A stretch of DNA of 64,000 nucleotides from Polynucleobacter sp. TSB-Sco08W16 (GTDB lineage Bacteria > Pseudomonadota > Gammaproteobacteria > Burkholderiales > Burkholderiaceae). The notes below the pieces were generated by a model that was given only the letters and a program-made list of their open reading frames with translations, was not told where the DNA came from and made no database searches. Position numbers and translations under genes: made by a program. Positions 50,393 to 58,912 of the stretch are shown here, one piece after another (the first letter of the stretch is position 1; each line of letters opens with the position of its first letter). The stretch is from NCBI RefSeq assembly GCF_018687455.1, contig NZ_CP061291.1:434001-498000 (forward strand), written 5' to 3'.

Positions 50393-50833
50393 ATGCAATC
50401 CCCATTTCTTTTTGTATATGGCACGCTCAAATCGGAAGCAATCAATACCAATGCTCAGTATCTGCATCAACATGCACAGCTTCTTGGAAGGGCTAGGTGG
50501 CCAGGTAGGCTATACCTCATCAGTAACTACCCCGGTGCCGTACCCTCATCATCCAATAATGAATTTGTTAATGGAGAGCTTTGGAGGCTAAGCGATCCCG
50601 ATCAATTGCTTGCTACATTAGATGTCTATGAGGAGTGTGCGCCGAGTAGCCCAGTCCCGCATGAATACAAAAGATCTCTTCAATCAGTTCAATTGATTGC
50701 TGGGGAAAAGGGTGAGACTCACATTATCCAAGCTTGGGTTTATATCTATAACCTTGATATTGTCCGCTACAACAGAATCGATGATGGCAACTTTGTGAAT
50801 GGCAATCAAAAGCTTATTCGCCGCGTACTTTAA
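50393..50833 (+). CDS. Gamma-glutamylcyclotransferase-like (AIG2/BtrG) protein
   Basis: A 146-residue protein of the GGCT fold. The N-terminal FVYGTLKSE is the substrate-loop signature (YGTL), and VNGELWRLSD and LDVYEECAP follow in the usual positions. The glutamate in DVYEEC probably acts as the catalytic base. Substrates could be gamma-glutamyl amines or peptides. It starts 5 nt after glnB and may be co-transcribed with it. Confidence 0.85.
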   Translation: MQSPFLFVYGTLKSEAINTNAQYLHQHAQLLGRARWPGRLYLISNYPGAVPSSSNNEFVNGELWRLSDPDQLLATLDVYEECAPSSPVPHEYKRSLQSVQLIAGEKGETHIIQAWVYIYNLDIVRYNRIDDGNFVNGNQKLIRRVL

Positions 50834-50860
50834 AGTAAGCGGCGCCATGAAGCGCTTACT
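50821..50860. terminator. Overlapping palindromes at convergent gene ends
   Basis: CCGC-G-TACTTTAAAGTA-A-GCGG (50821-50842) overlaps the stop of the cyclotransferase gene, and AGTAAGCG (50834-50841) can instead pair with CGCTTACT (50853-50860). There is no good T-run. This is probably a weak bidirectional terminator. Confidence 0.4.
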
Positions 50861-50876
50861 CAAAAGACCTCAATTC

Positions 50877-51671
50877 TTAATAAACCCAAGATAGCTTAAG
50901 TAAATTGATTAGTGGGTCGGGGGTAATGGCTAATGGACCAAGGAATGGGTGAATAAATAAAACTAGGAAGTACAAAATGCCCACCACCGTTGAGCTCAAA
51001 AAGATAATCAGCACAATGTGTATGCGCTTGGACTTCATTTGAAAAAGGCAGGAGAACACTAAGAAAATCATGAGACTACTTACAAGTCCGAACCAGGCTG
51101 GTGGAGATAAGGCAAAACGTGCGTTATAGACTCGACTTCTTCGAAGTTCTGTTGCTTCAAGCGTCAGGCGAAGTAATTGCTGATGCGCATTAGTCTCACC
51201 AGCATTTTGTGGTTTGAGATGGATTACTAGGTCTTCGATAGATAGCAATTCTTTGTAAGCCTTGATGCTAAATTGGTCATTACTTAAAAGAGGCCACTCT
51301 TCATTGATGACGGTGGTGACATAAGACTTCAGCTCTGCTTTTCCATTGCGTTCAACCTCGGGTGGAAATGCAGCAAATACGCGGTACATATTGTTTAGTG
51401 TGCTTGCCTCTTTGGCAACGGCATCACTTACGCCGTTATAGTTTTGCCAAACTAATACGGTCACAAAAGCAAACACTAAGCTAAAGACCACTCCCATCGC
51501 GTTATAGATATAGCCAGCAAATTCCGAATCTTCTCCAAAGAGCATATTCGGAAAGAATTTTTGGCACAAGCAAAATACCAAAAAGCAGATAGCTAAAACG
51601 ATTGCCAGCAATTCAAGGCGAAGACCAATATCATAAGAGATCAGTAAATGTCGAAGGATGGGCAGATCCAT
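50877..51671 (-). CDS. DUF4239 (bestrophin-like) membrane protein
   Basis: A 264-residue integral membrane protein with two N-terminal segments (about 15-38 and 58-78) and two C-terminal ones (about 195-250). The central soluble part contains WQNYNGVSDAVAKEASTLNNMYR, the DUF4239 hallmark. Members are distantly bestrophin-like and may be channels, but no function is established. It is a single gene between convergent and co-directional neighbours. Confidence 0.82.
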   Translation of the reverse strand: MDLPILRHLLISYDIGLRLELLAIVLAICFLVFCLCQKFFPNMLFGEDSEFAGYIYNAMGVVFSLVFAFVTVLVWQNYNGVSDAVAKEASTLNNMYRVFAAFPPEVERNGKAELKSYVTTVINEEWPLLSNDQFSIKAYKELLSIEDLVIHLKPQNAGETNAHQQLLRLTLEATELRRSRVYNARFALSPPAWFGLVSSLMIFLVFSCLFQMKSKRIHIVLIIFLSSTVVGILYFLVLFIHPFLGPLAITPDPLINLLKLSWVY

Positions 51672-51732
51672 AATGTTGATAATTGGCTATAGGATTGTGT
51701 AAGAGTGTTCTGACTGAAGTGTACCCAATTTC

Positions 51733-52605
51733 CTATACTGCAAATGATTGAATAGCCTTATCCAAAGCTAAAATCCGCTTGGCATCCTGAATATGAAGCT
51801 CTTCAATCAATTTACCGTTTAGGACGACTATTCCGGCGCCAGATTGGATGGCCTCTTCATAAGCAGTAATTCTGGCTTGGGCTTCTTCCACTTCCTGTGG
51901 GGATGGTCCAAATAGCTCATTGGCATCGGCAATTTGACTTGGATGAATCAGGGTCTTGCCATCAAAACCCATGTCTCTGCCTTGAATGCAGGATAGTCGC
52001 AATCCAGCCGCATCATCCAAAGAGAGATGAACCCCATCCAATACACACAAACCATATGCTCTTGCGGCCAGGATAGATAGAGATAGTGCAGTTTGGGTCT
52101 CAACTCTGCTTGGAGTGTGCCGCGCGTGCAAATCTTTTACAAGATCAGATGTACCAAGAACAAGTGCCTCAAGGAGAGGATGTGAGCTGGCAATTTCTTC
52201 TAGTTTGAAAATAGCCTTTGGTGTTTCAATCATCGCCCAAATGGTGAGGTCAGGGCGCGCATTCATCTCTTTAAGTGCTTGAGCTACTTCTTGAACTTGC
52301 GCGGCTGATTCAACCTTGGGGAGTACGACGGCATCTGCTTTGCTATTAGCAAATGCTTTTAAGTCATCCAAGCCCCACGGTGTGTTGAGACCATTGATTC
52401 GAACAACTGCCTCACGGTGGCCAAAACCAGTTGCCAGTGCAGTGAGAATATTTTGTCTTGCGCCAACCTTGGCATCTGGTGCTACCGCATCCTCTAAGTC
52501 AAGAATAAGCGAGTCGGCAGCTAAAGTTTTGGCCTTCTCTAAAGCTCTTGTATTGGCCCCAGGCATATAGAGCACAGAGCGGCGGGGTCTGTTGACGTTG
52601 ATCAT
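51733..52605 (-). CDS. CitE-like CoA lyase (HpcH/HpaI family)
   Basis: A 290-residue TIM-barrel protein of the citrate lyase beta-subunit-like group. It starts RRSVLYMPGANTRALEKA, with the metal and substrate block DSLILDLEDAVAPDAK and IWAMIETPKAIF. Stand-alone CitE-like proteins split malyl-, methylmalyl- or citramalyl-CoA. No citD or citF is present, so it is not classical citrate lyase. It precedes no other gene on its strand closely; an amidohydrolase gene lies 37 nt upstream in transcription order, so the two may be one operon. Confidence 0.86.
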   Translation of the reverse strand: MINVNRPRRSVLYMPGANTRALEKAKTLAADSLILDLEDAVAPDAKVGARQNILTALATGFGHREAVVRINGLNTPWGLDDLKAFANSKADAVVLPKVESAAQVQEVAQALKEMNARPDLTIWAMIETPKAIFKLEEIASSHPLLEALVLGTSDLVKDLHARHTPSRVETQTALSLSILAARAYGLCVLDGVHLSLDDAAGLRLSCIQGRDMGFDGKTLIHPSQIADANELFGPSPQEVEEAQARITAYEEAIQSGAGIVVLNGKLIEELHIQDAKRILALDKAIQSFAV

Positions 52606-52642
52606 AATTTAGGGGTGCGGATAAGCTTGCAAGCCGACTTGC

Positions 52643-53737
52643 TTAGTTCAACTTGATATTGAGGAGGCGCTCAGCATTGCCACCCAGAATAGCAATCCGA
52701 TCAGCATTGCTCAGGCCGGGGGTTGCCATCACGTGCTCTACCGGAAATTCTTCCCAAGGGATAGGGTGGTCTGTACCAATCACAACTTGGCTAGCACCGA
52801 CTTGAGATACTAAGTATTGCAATGCTTCTGGCGTGAAGACCAGTGAATCAAAGTACAGTTGCTTAAGATACTCAGAAGGTTTTTTCTTGAGAACAATATT
52901 GGGATCACAGTTTTGCGGTGATACAAAGCAACTATGATCCATGCGGGGAGCATAGGAGCCTAAAAAGCCACCACCATGTGCTGCTAATACTTTTAGCTGT
53001 GGATATTTATCCAGTACGCCTTCGTAAATCAGATGTTGTAAAGAAATGGTTGTGTCAAGCGGATTACCAATGACATTAGACATCCAGCCATTTCCTTTGA
53101 AGCGTTGGGCTAGTTGTGGGGTGCTTTGTGGATGAATGAATAGAGTAGCGTTCAGCTCTTGCGCCTTGGCTAGTACTGGATGAAATTTTGGGTCTGAAAA
53201 ATCTTGACCTAAAACACTGCCGCCAATTGCAGCGCCTTTAAGACCTTGTTTTTTGACTGCATATTCCAGTTGCTCAACAGCCAGATCTGGAAATTGCATG
53301 GTTAATGAGGCAAATGCTGCAAACTTCTCTGGTCTTAGTGCACAGAGCTCTGCTAAATGCAGGTTATTGAGGCGGCAAATTTCAGCTGCCGTTTCTTTAT
53401 CTTTGCGATACCAGTAAGGATTGACACTTAGCACCTGCATATCAATACCTTGGGCTTCCATTGCCTTAATTCGTTCATTAATCTTAATGAAGTGCTCTGG
53501 AACACCTTTGGTTGGTGGTGGTACAGAGGCTGCATCTTCGCCCATCAAGTCAATCGCATCCTGAAACATGCAATGAGCATGGACATCAATCGTTTTGATG
53601 CGCTTACCATTAATAAAGACGGGGGTCACCCTTTTCTTGGTCTCAGTATCTGCAGCGTGAGCTAGTCCACACCCGCAAAAAAATAAGCCCCCTAGTGCTT
53701 TGCCAGAGGTTTTTAAGAATGAACGGCGATTATTCAT
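52643..53737 (-). CDS. ACMSD-like amidohydrolase with Tat signal
   Basis: A 364-residue metal-dependent hydrolase or decarboxylase of the amidohydrolase 2 (ACMSD) family. The metal motif is Asp51-Val-His53-Ala-His55. Later ligands are in LFIHPQST, AAHGGGFLG and GTDHPIPW. The N-terminus MNNRRSFLKTSGKALGG has a twin-arginine motif and a hydrophobic stretch, so export is likely, which is unusual for this family. It sits between a CitE-like lyase and a binding protein on the same strand, suggesting a small catabolic group. Confidence 0.85.
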   Translation of the reverse strand: MNNRRSFLKTSGKALGGLFFCGCGLAHAADTETKKRVTPVFINGKRIKTIDVHAHCMFQDAIDLMGEDAASVPPPTKGVPEHFIKINERIKAMEAQGIDMQVLSVNPYWYRKDKETAAEICRLNNLHLAELCALRPEKFAAFASLTMQFPDLAVEQLEYAVKKQGLKGAAIGGSVLGQDFSDPKFHPVLAKAQELNATLFIHPQSTPQLAQRFKGNGWMSNVIGNPLDTTISLQHLIYEGVLDKYPQLKVLAAHGGGFLGSYAPRMDHSCFVSPQNCDPNIVLKKKPSEYLKQLYFDSLVFTPEALQYLVSQVGASQVVIGTDHPIPWEEFPVEHVMATPGLSNADRIAILGGNAERLLNIKLN

Positions 53738-53756
53738 AGTTAACTTTCAAGTGTGA

Positions 53757-54509
53757 TTAAGGAACTACATTCATGCCACTATTTTTTATGGGGCCAACTG
53801 CATTGGGTGAGCTTAAGAATTGAATCAATTTTTTAGCGGACTCTTGATTGGGGGAGTTCACCACAATTGCGGCGGCAAAGGTTTGAATCAGCTGAATACT
53901 ATTGGGGATAGGGCCTACATAATCAATGCCGGGAATATTCACGAGTTCGCTACTGGGCTGAACAGCAATGTTTGCTTCGCGTGCGGCCAATATCGCCGCT
54001 GATTGAGCTCCGCGTTCCGTTACTTGAACCGAGATTTGATTGCTAACACCAAGCTTGGGGAATAGTTCTTGGGTTAGATATATGCCACTGGTACTGCCTG
54101 GAACCACAATTTTTTTGGCTTTAACTAATGCATTAGCAAATGCACTGACGGTAGAGATATCTGGCTTGGGATTGCCTGCGGGGATAGCAAGTCCAAGGGG
54201 AGCTTGCGCTAGGTCAACATCAGAGCCCTGAAGAATTTTATTTTTCTCCATAAGCTCAGTAAGCCCTTCGCGGGACAAGATCACTACATCTGCAGTGGTA
54301 CCGGCAGCAAGCTGTGCTTTGATGGTTTTGGGTCCAGATCCTTGGGATGCGCCAGATTTTGTGACCACTTTAATTCCAGTTGCCTTCTCAAAGGCGGGGA
54401 GCATCTGGTTATAGGGGCCAGAAAAGCCACCTGAGATCATGACTTCAAGTTGTGCCATGGCTGGGGTGCTTAAAAGGAAAGAGAGTGCGCATATTGAGAA
54501 GAATTTCAT
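53757..54509 (-). CDS. ModA-like periplasmic substrate-binding protein
   Basis: A 250-residue type II binding protein related to molybdate-binding ModA. A signal peptide (MKFFSICALSFLLSTPAMA) precedes VMISGGFSGPYNQMLPAFEKATGI and the hinge block AQLAAGTTADVVILS. I start at ATG 54509; the frame allows a TTG four codons earlier. No ModB or ModC is adjacent. It lies 19 nt ahead of the amidohydrolase gene, so a link to an organic acid is as likely as molybdate. Confidence 0.82.
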   Translation of the reverse strand: MKFFSICALSFLLSTPAMAQLEVMISGGFSGPYNQMLPAFEKATGIKVVTKSGASQGSGPKTIKAQLAAGTTADVVILSREGLTELMEKNKILQGSDVDLAQAPLGLAIPAGNPKPDISTVSAFANALVKAKKIVVPGSTSGIYLTQELFPKLGVSNQISVQVTERGAQSAAILAAREANIAVQPSSELVNIPGIDYVGPIPNSIQLIQTFAAAIVVNSPNQESAKKLIQFLSSPNAVGPIKNSGMNVVP

Positions 54510-54690
54510 GTATTTGACCAAAAGATTTCAGAGTATTTGCAGCGAATCTCTTTACTGTAAATAGATATAAAGTATCACAGCTCGGGTTTGAGGGTTGCCC
54601 TTTGGATTGCTCAGATTGCCAACAAAACTAAATACTGGCTGTAATATTCTCTAATAGTATGGTTATCAATTCTAATGTAGAGGGTATCTC

Positions 54691-55242
54691 ATGGAAAAAA
54701 TGCATTTCACTAGGATGGACCAGGGTACTACTGCAGATTTTGAGGTAATGAAAAAGGTTCATGAGCATACGCTAGCCAATTTACCTGAGCTCCTCTACAC
54801 GCTCCTAGAAAATCTTTCTAAAGATACAGCGTACAACATCACCCGAAAAGAACATTGCTTACAGGCTGCTACCAGAGCGTTGCGAGATAACCGTGATGAA
54901 GAATATATTGTTGTAACCCTGTTTCATGATATTGCTGAGCCATTAGGGCCTTTTAATCACGGAGAAGTGATTGGATCGATCTTGCACCCCTTTATCTCTA
55001 GAAATAATTATTGGATGCTGCTTCAGCATGGATTATTTCAAACCTATTTTTATGGGGATAAGATTGGCGTAGATCCTAATGCACGCGATCAATTTAAATC
55101 TGATCCAGCATATGAGCAAACAGTAGAGTTTTGCGCTAAGTATGATGAAATCTCATTTGATCCCACTTACAAAAGCGAGCCCCTGTCAACATTTGACCCC
55201 ATGGTAAGAAGAGTGCTCAAGAAGCAATGGGTTGCCCCATAA
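54691..55242 (+). CDS. HD domain protein
   Basis: A 183-residue HD-superfamily protein. Likely metal ligands are His55, the His79-Asp80 pair in TLFHDIAEP, and His90, in the order typical of phosphonate-degradation and inosamine-type HD oxygenases or hydrolases (ARALRD...HDIAEPLGPFNHGEV). It is a single-gene unit divergent from the ModA-like gene. The substrate is unknown. Confidence 0.78.
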   Translation: MEKMHFTRMDQGTTADFEVMKKVHEHTLANLPELLYTLLENLSKDTAYNITRKEHCLQAATRALRDNRDEEYIVVTLFHDIAEPLGPFNHGEVIGSILHPFISRNNYWMLLQHGLFQTYFYGDKIGVDPNARDQFKSDPAYEQTVEFCAKYDEISFDPTYKSEPLSTFDPMVRRVLKKQWVAP

Positions 55243-55337
55243 ATTGGGCCTTCATCTTCGCAATGCTTATGAAGCCTGTTTAGCCCTATTTCAAGTGCAG
55301 AGGAAAGATAACTCACGTTGAGGAGCGTCGCCATCTT

Positions 55338-55532
55338 ATGACTGATAAAACAAAATTGCAGATAGAGGATCCAGCTACCACTGGGGATGTTGAAGCCGAC
55401 GAGCATTCAGAGAATCTTTCTGATAGCGAGCGTAGAGCCAAGTACGGTGCCAATGGATCAAGGAAGGCTGGGCTCAGCAAGCGGGAAATGATGGAAGAGT
55501 TGTCGCGTCAAAGATTTCCCTGGGAAGAGTGA
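55338..55532 (+). CDS. Small hydrophilic protein, 64 aa
   Basis: A 64-residue, highly charged frame with no cysteine, ending LSRQRFPWEE. It lies upstream of a terminator at the edge of the tRNA-fragment region. It looks disordered apart from a helix near ERRAKYG...KREMMEEL. No family recognised; a small real gene is likely because of the terminator directly after it. Confidence 0.5.
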   Translation: MTDKTKLQIEDPATTGDVEADEHSENLSDSERRAKYGANGSRKAGLSKREMMEELSRQRFPWEE

Positions 55533-55572
55533 GCTTGCGCGAAGATAAGCTTCATGGTTACGCTGACAAAAG

Positions 55573-55597
55573 AAAAAGCCACCTGTAGGTGGCTTTT
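55573..55597. terminator. Terminator hairpin beside tRNA-Lys fragment 1
   Basis: AAAAGCCACCT pairs with AGGTGGCTTTT around a GT, flanked by A- and T-runs. It ends exactly 7 nt before the 45-nt tRNA-Lys fragment at 55605, the same spacing as at the other two copies. It now also serves the 64-aa gene and cydB. Confidence 0.8.
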
Positions 55598-55604
55598 ATA
55601 TTTC

Positions 55605-55649
55605 TGGCAGATCAGGAAAGATTCGAACTCGCGACCAAGAGACTAAAAG
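55605..55649 (-). repeat. tRNA-Lys 3' half remnant, copy 1 (most decayed)
   Basis: A 45-nt minus-strand segment, anticodon loop CTTTTAG to CCA, laid out as loop-stem-variable loop-T arm-acceptor. It differs from copy 3 at nine positions, and its T stem no longer pairs (GCGAG against CTTTC). No 5' half of a tRNA adjoins it, so it is not a functional tRNA. It fits an old attachment-site remnant. Confidence 0.8.
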
Positions 55650-55674
55650 ATGCTGCTTACGTATCTGCTAATGC

Positions 55675-56700
55675 TTAGTAGTAGCTCATTGGGACAGTCT
55701 TACCCCAAAATATTCGATAAGAGTAAAAGGTGTAAAGCAGGATTGCTGGCAAGACAATTGCAGTACCCCAAAAAATCAACCAAAGAGATTCGGTTGCAGC
55801 TGCAGCTTGCCAAATCGTCATTTGATCAACAATGATGTAAGGAAAGAGGCTATAGGCAATTCCGAAAAAAGAGAGCCAATAAATTGCCACGCTTGCAACA
55901 AAAGGAACCCACATTTTTTGGTGTGGATTCGAAGACAAGGTCTTCAGAGTTCGCTCAATGATGATAAAAAGGATCAGAGTTGTTAATGGTATCGGCGCTA
56001 AGTAGATGATATTTGGCAGGGCAAACCACTTAGTCATAATTGCAGGACTAAAAAATGGTGTTGCAATGGATATCAATCCAATTCCAAGCGCTGTGAAGCC
56101 CAGACTTACTTTGGCCCAGTGAATAGCCTTTAATTGCAACGCGCCTTCAGACTTCATGATCAGCCAGGTTGAGCCTAAAAGGGCATATCCAGCAGGAACG
56201 CAGGCACCCACTAGGAGAGCAAATAACCAGCCCAGTAAACCAGAATCAAAGCCCACGATATGACGCCCAATCATGACCCCTTGAGCTATGGAGGCAATGA
56301 CGCTACCTAGGTAAAACAGAAAGTTCCACAGCGGCTTTTGATGGGATTGAACCTTAACCCGAAAATCAAAGGAAACGCCCCTCAAAATTAAACCAGCCAG
56401 CATGATAGCCACGGGGATATAGAGTTCAGTCAGAATGATTCCGTGTGCCAATGGAAATGCAACTAGTAGTAGTCCAACACCTAGAACCAGCCAAGTTTCA
56501 TTGGCATCCCAAAATGGGCCGATAGAAGAAATCATCATGTCCTTTTCTTCATCAGTTGCTCTATTCAGAAGAATGCCAACACCTAGGTCATAGCCATCTA
56601 GTACAACATAGGAGAGCACGGCAATACCCATGGCTACCAAGAAAAATAGTGGCAGCCATCCTGAAGCTTGGCTCAGATCGGGAATCATATTTAGTGGCAT
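55675..56700 (-). CDS. cydB: Cytochrome bd (CioB-type) ubiquinol oxidase subunit II
   Basis: Membrane subunit of the cytochrome bd quinol oxidase, 341 residues with about eight hydrophobic segments. Family blocks include SYVVLDGYDLGVGIL and GPFWDANETWLVLG. The length fits the short (cyanide-insensitive, CioB) group. It follows cydA by 12 nt, and its stop lies 25 nt from the tRNA fragment. No CydX-like small gene was seen after it. Confidence 0.92.
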   Translation of the reverse strand: MPLNMIPDLSQASGWLPLFFLVAMGIAVLSYVVLDGYDLGVGILLNRATDEEKDMMISSIGPFWDANETWLVLGVGLLLVAFPLAHGIILTELYIPVAIMLAGLILRGVSFDFRVKVQSHQKPLWNFLFYLGSVIASIAQGVMIGRHIVGFDSGLLGWLFALLVGACVPAGYALLGSTWLIMKSEGALQLKAIHWAKVSLGFTALGIGLISIATPFFSPAIMTKWFALPNIIYLAPIPLTTLILFIIIERTLKTLSSNPHQKMWVPFVASVAIYWLSFFGIAYSLFPYIIVDQMTIWQAAAATESLWLIFWGTAIVLPAILLYTFYSYRIFWGKTVPMSYY

Positions 56701-56712
56701 TGTGAATTTATC

Positions 56713-58077
56713 TTATTGGGCATAGGAGTTAGACGAGCTTGTAATCGTATTGCTTACTGGGGCTTTATCCCCTTCGCGAGCGAGGTAAAAAACCACCCCA
56801 ATGTAAGAAATAATGAGTGCAATATATAAGAATAGATACATCAGCAAGCTACCCAGAACAATACCTCCCGCTATTGTTGTAGCGGCATCGGCGGTGGTTA
56901 GCACCCCGGTAACGATGTAGGGCTGCCGACCAATTTCAGTGACGTACCAGCCTGCAACCACAGCAATCCAACCAGAAAAAGTCATTCCAACCAAAATTTT
57001 GGCCATCCAGGGTTTGATATCTTGCGACTTATAAATTTGCCAGCGTGCCATCCATGAAACCAATAGCATGAGTAGACCCATGCCAACCATAATACGAAAG
57101 GCAAAAAATACTGGAGCTACTGGCGGAATTTTGTTGGGGAAATCTTTTAAGCCTTGCACTTCACCATCCCAGTGATGGGTCAGATAAAAGGAGGCTAACT
57201 TAGGAATGCTAACTTCATAGAGGTTACTCTGCGTCTTTTGGTCTGGAATGGCAAAGATTACAGCTGGTATACCAGAGCCAGATTCCCAAATGCCTTCCAT
57301 TGCAGCGAGTTTGGCAGGTTGATGTTGCAATGTATTTAGTCCATGTGCATCACCAAGGATGATTTGAATAGGCATCAAAATTGCTGCTGTTGTGATAGCA
57401 ATTTTAAGAACAGCTTTATTGGCGGCAGACTTACTGCCTCGGAGTTGTCTAAATGCTGAGATGCCAGCTAATAAAAATGTCACTGTAATAAAGGCTGCAG
57501 TGAGCATATGCGCTAAGCGATAGGGCATAGAAGGATTAAATACGATGGCAAACCAATTAGTAGCATGTGCTTGGCCATCAATCATTTCAAAACCTTGCGG
57601 TGTTTGCATCCAAGAATTTAATACGATGATCCAAAAAGCGGATAAGGTAGTACCAAAAGCGACTAGAAAAGTGGCGATGGTATGAACACGTGGAGAGACT
57701 CTTTTGCTACCAAACAGCATTACTCCCAAGAAGGTAGCCTCCAAGAAAAAAGCAGTCAGTACTTCATAGGCAAGTAAGGGGCCTGCAATATTGCCGATGG
57801 TCTTCATGTATCCTGGCCAGTTAGTACCAAACTGAAAACTCATGGTGATACCGCTGACTACCCCCAAAGCGAATGTCAATGCAAAAATCTTTACCCAAAA
57901 TTGGTATGCCTGATTCCAGCTGGAATCATGTGTTCGATTGAATTGAACTTTGAAGTAGAAAAGAAACCATCCCAAAGCAATAGAAATAGTTGGGAAAAGA
58001 ATATGGAAGGTAATATTTGCGCCAAACTGAATGCGACTAAGCACCATAGGGTCAAGCATTGTGAGCCTCTTAAGCAA
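56713..58077 (-). CDS. cydA: Cytochrome bd (CioA-type) ubiquinol oxidase subunit I
   Basis: Haem-bearing subunit of the bd oxidase, 454 residues with about nine hydrophobic segments. The b595 histidine is in NITFHILFPTISI, a second haem histidine is in RLAHMLTAAF, and GRQPYIVTGVL is the family C-terminal signature. The Q loop is short, as in CioA proteins. This oxidase would give high oxygen affinity or resistance to respiratory inhibitors. The cydAB pair is the only content between tRNA-Lys fragments 1 and 2. Confidence 0.93.
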   Translation of the reverse strand: MLKRLTMLDPMVLSRIQFGANITFHILFPTISIALGWFLFYFKVQFNRTHDSSWNQAYQFWVKIFALTFALGVVSGITMSFQFGTNWPGYMKTIGNIAGPLLAYEVLTAFFLEATFLGVMLFGSKRVSPRVHTIATFLVAFGTTLSAFWIIVLNSWMQTPQGFEMIDGQAHATNWFAIVFNPSMPYRLAHMLTAAFITVTFLLAGISAFRQLRGSKSAANKAVLKIAITTAAILMPIQIILGDAHGLNTLQHQPAKLAAMEGIWESGSGIPAVIFAIPDQKTQSNLYEVSIPKLASFYLTHHWDGEVQGLKDFPNKIPPVAPVFFAFRIMVGMGLLMLLVSWMARWQIYKSQDIKPWMAKILVGMTFSGWIAVVAGWYVTEIGRQPYIVTGVLTTADAATTIAGGIVLGSLLMYLFLYIALIISYIGVVFYLAREGDKAPVSNTITSSSNSYAQ

Positions 58078-58206
58078 TGGTTGGATTTATCCATTACTTT
58101 ATTCTCAAAACTCAATTGATGCTTGAGGGCTCAAATATGAAGCGATTAACCCTTTAGAGCCCATATTGTTTAAGGTGTTGATCAATCAATTTGAGTGAAC
58201 CCAAAG

Positions 58207-58236
58207 AAAAAGCCCCTCGATTTTCTTGGGGCTTTT
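58207..58236. terminator. Terminator hairpin beside tRNA-Lys fragment 2
   Basis: AAAAGCCCC pairs with GGGGCTTTT around an 11-nt loop. It ends 7 nt before the fragment at 58244. On the minus strand it follows the SGNH-like gene block at about 65 nt, so it can end that operon. Confidence 0.8.
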
Positions 58237-58243
58237 GTATTGC

Positions 58244-58288
58244 TAGTGGGTCGGGCGAGATTCGAACTCGCGACCAACGGGTTGAAAG
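58244..58288 (-). repeat. tRNA-Lys 3' half remnant, copy 2
   Basis: The same 45-nt layout on the minus strand, from anticodon loop CTTTCAA to CTA in place of CCA. T arm and acceptor strand (CCGACCC) are intact. It differs from copy 3 at three positions. No 5' tRNA half adjoins it. It lies between cydA and the SGNH-like gene. Confidence 0.85.
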
Positions 58289-58302
58289 ACTTGGAATTGT
58301 GT

Positions 58303-58896
58303 TTAGTTAACATTTCTCTCTTTAACTACTTGCTTAATTAATGGAAATAGATTGTTTGCCCACAAGATACAAGCCTTTGCAGTCATATGTCTGTTTGACC
58401 AATACTCTGAATCTCCGGGTATGTTGCGCGCCCAATGCCCATAGTAGTAGGCGCCATATCTTTCAGAAAACTGCTTTGCTTCAATATCCTCGGGCTGTAT
58501 CGATCGATTGGACATAAAAATGGTCGGTATTTTATTTTCCTGCAGGTAGCCTAAAATCTCTTCAGATGGCCCCAAATTAAATCTTGGATTTTTTTCATTA
58601 GGCCCAGGCTCAAATAAAACCAACTTAATATTCGGGTGCTTTAATAATCCTTGCTTAAGGCGGTCAAGCATAAAAACTGGGCGATCACCATCAACTCCAG
58701 CATTGATAACTGTGCCGTTTATTTTGTCCTGAGCGAACAATTCATTTAGCGAATTCGTAAAAGCTTGACCAGCATCTTTACAGTTGGTATTGCTAGTCCC
58801 TAATGCAAAAATCTCAAATCCAAAGCCTATAGAAGGGTTCAACAACAAAAGCATTATAAAAATTACTTTTCTCAAAATATACTTTCTATGCATCAC
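58303..58896 (-). CDS. Secreted SGNH/GDSL hydrolase-like protein
   Basis: A 197-residue exported protein with an N-terminal hydrophobic stretch. The SGNH blocks can be followed: GTSN with the nucleophile-like serine near residue 34, NAGVDGDR, PGPNEKN, and SNRHMTAKACILWANNLFP with the histidine. The aspartate usually three residues before that histidine is replaced, so catalysis may be impaired or use a dyad. It is last of three minus-strand genes, 16 nt after the TPR gene. Confidence 0.65.
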   Translation of the reverse strand: MMHRKYILRKVIFIMLLLLNPSIGFGFEIFALGTSNTNCKDAGQAFTNSLNELFAQDKINGTVINAGVDGDRPVFMLDRLKQGLLKHPNIKLVLFEPGPNEKNPRFNLGPSEEILGYLQENKIPTIFMSNRSIQPEDIEAKQFSERYGAYYYGHWARNIPGDSEYWSNRHMTAKACILWANNLFPLIKQVVKERNVN

Positions 58897-58912
58897 TCAA
58901 AATCATCGGACT

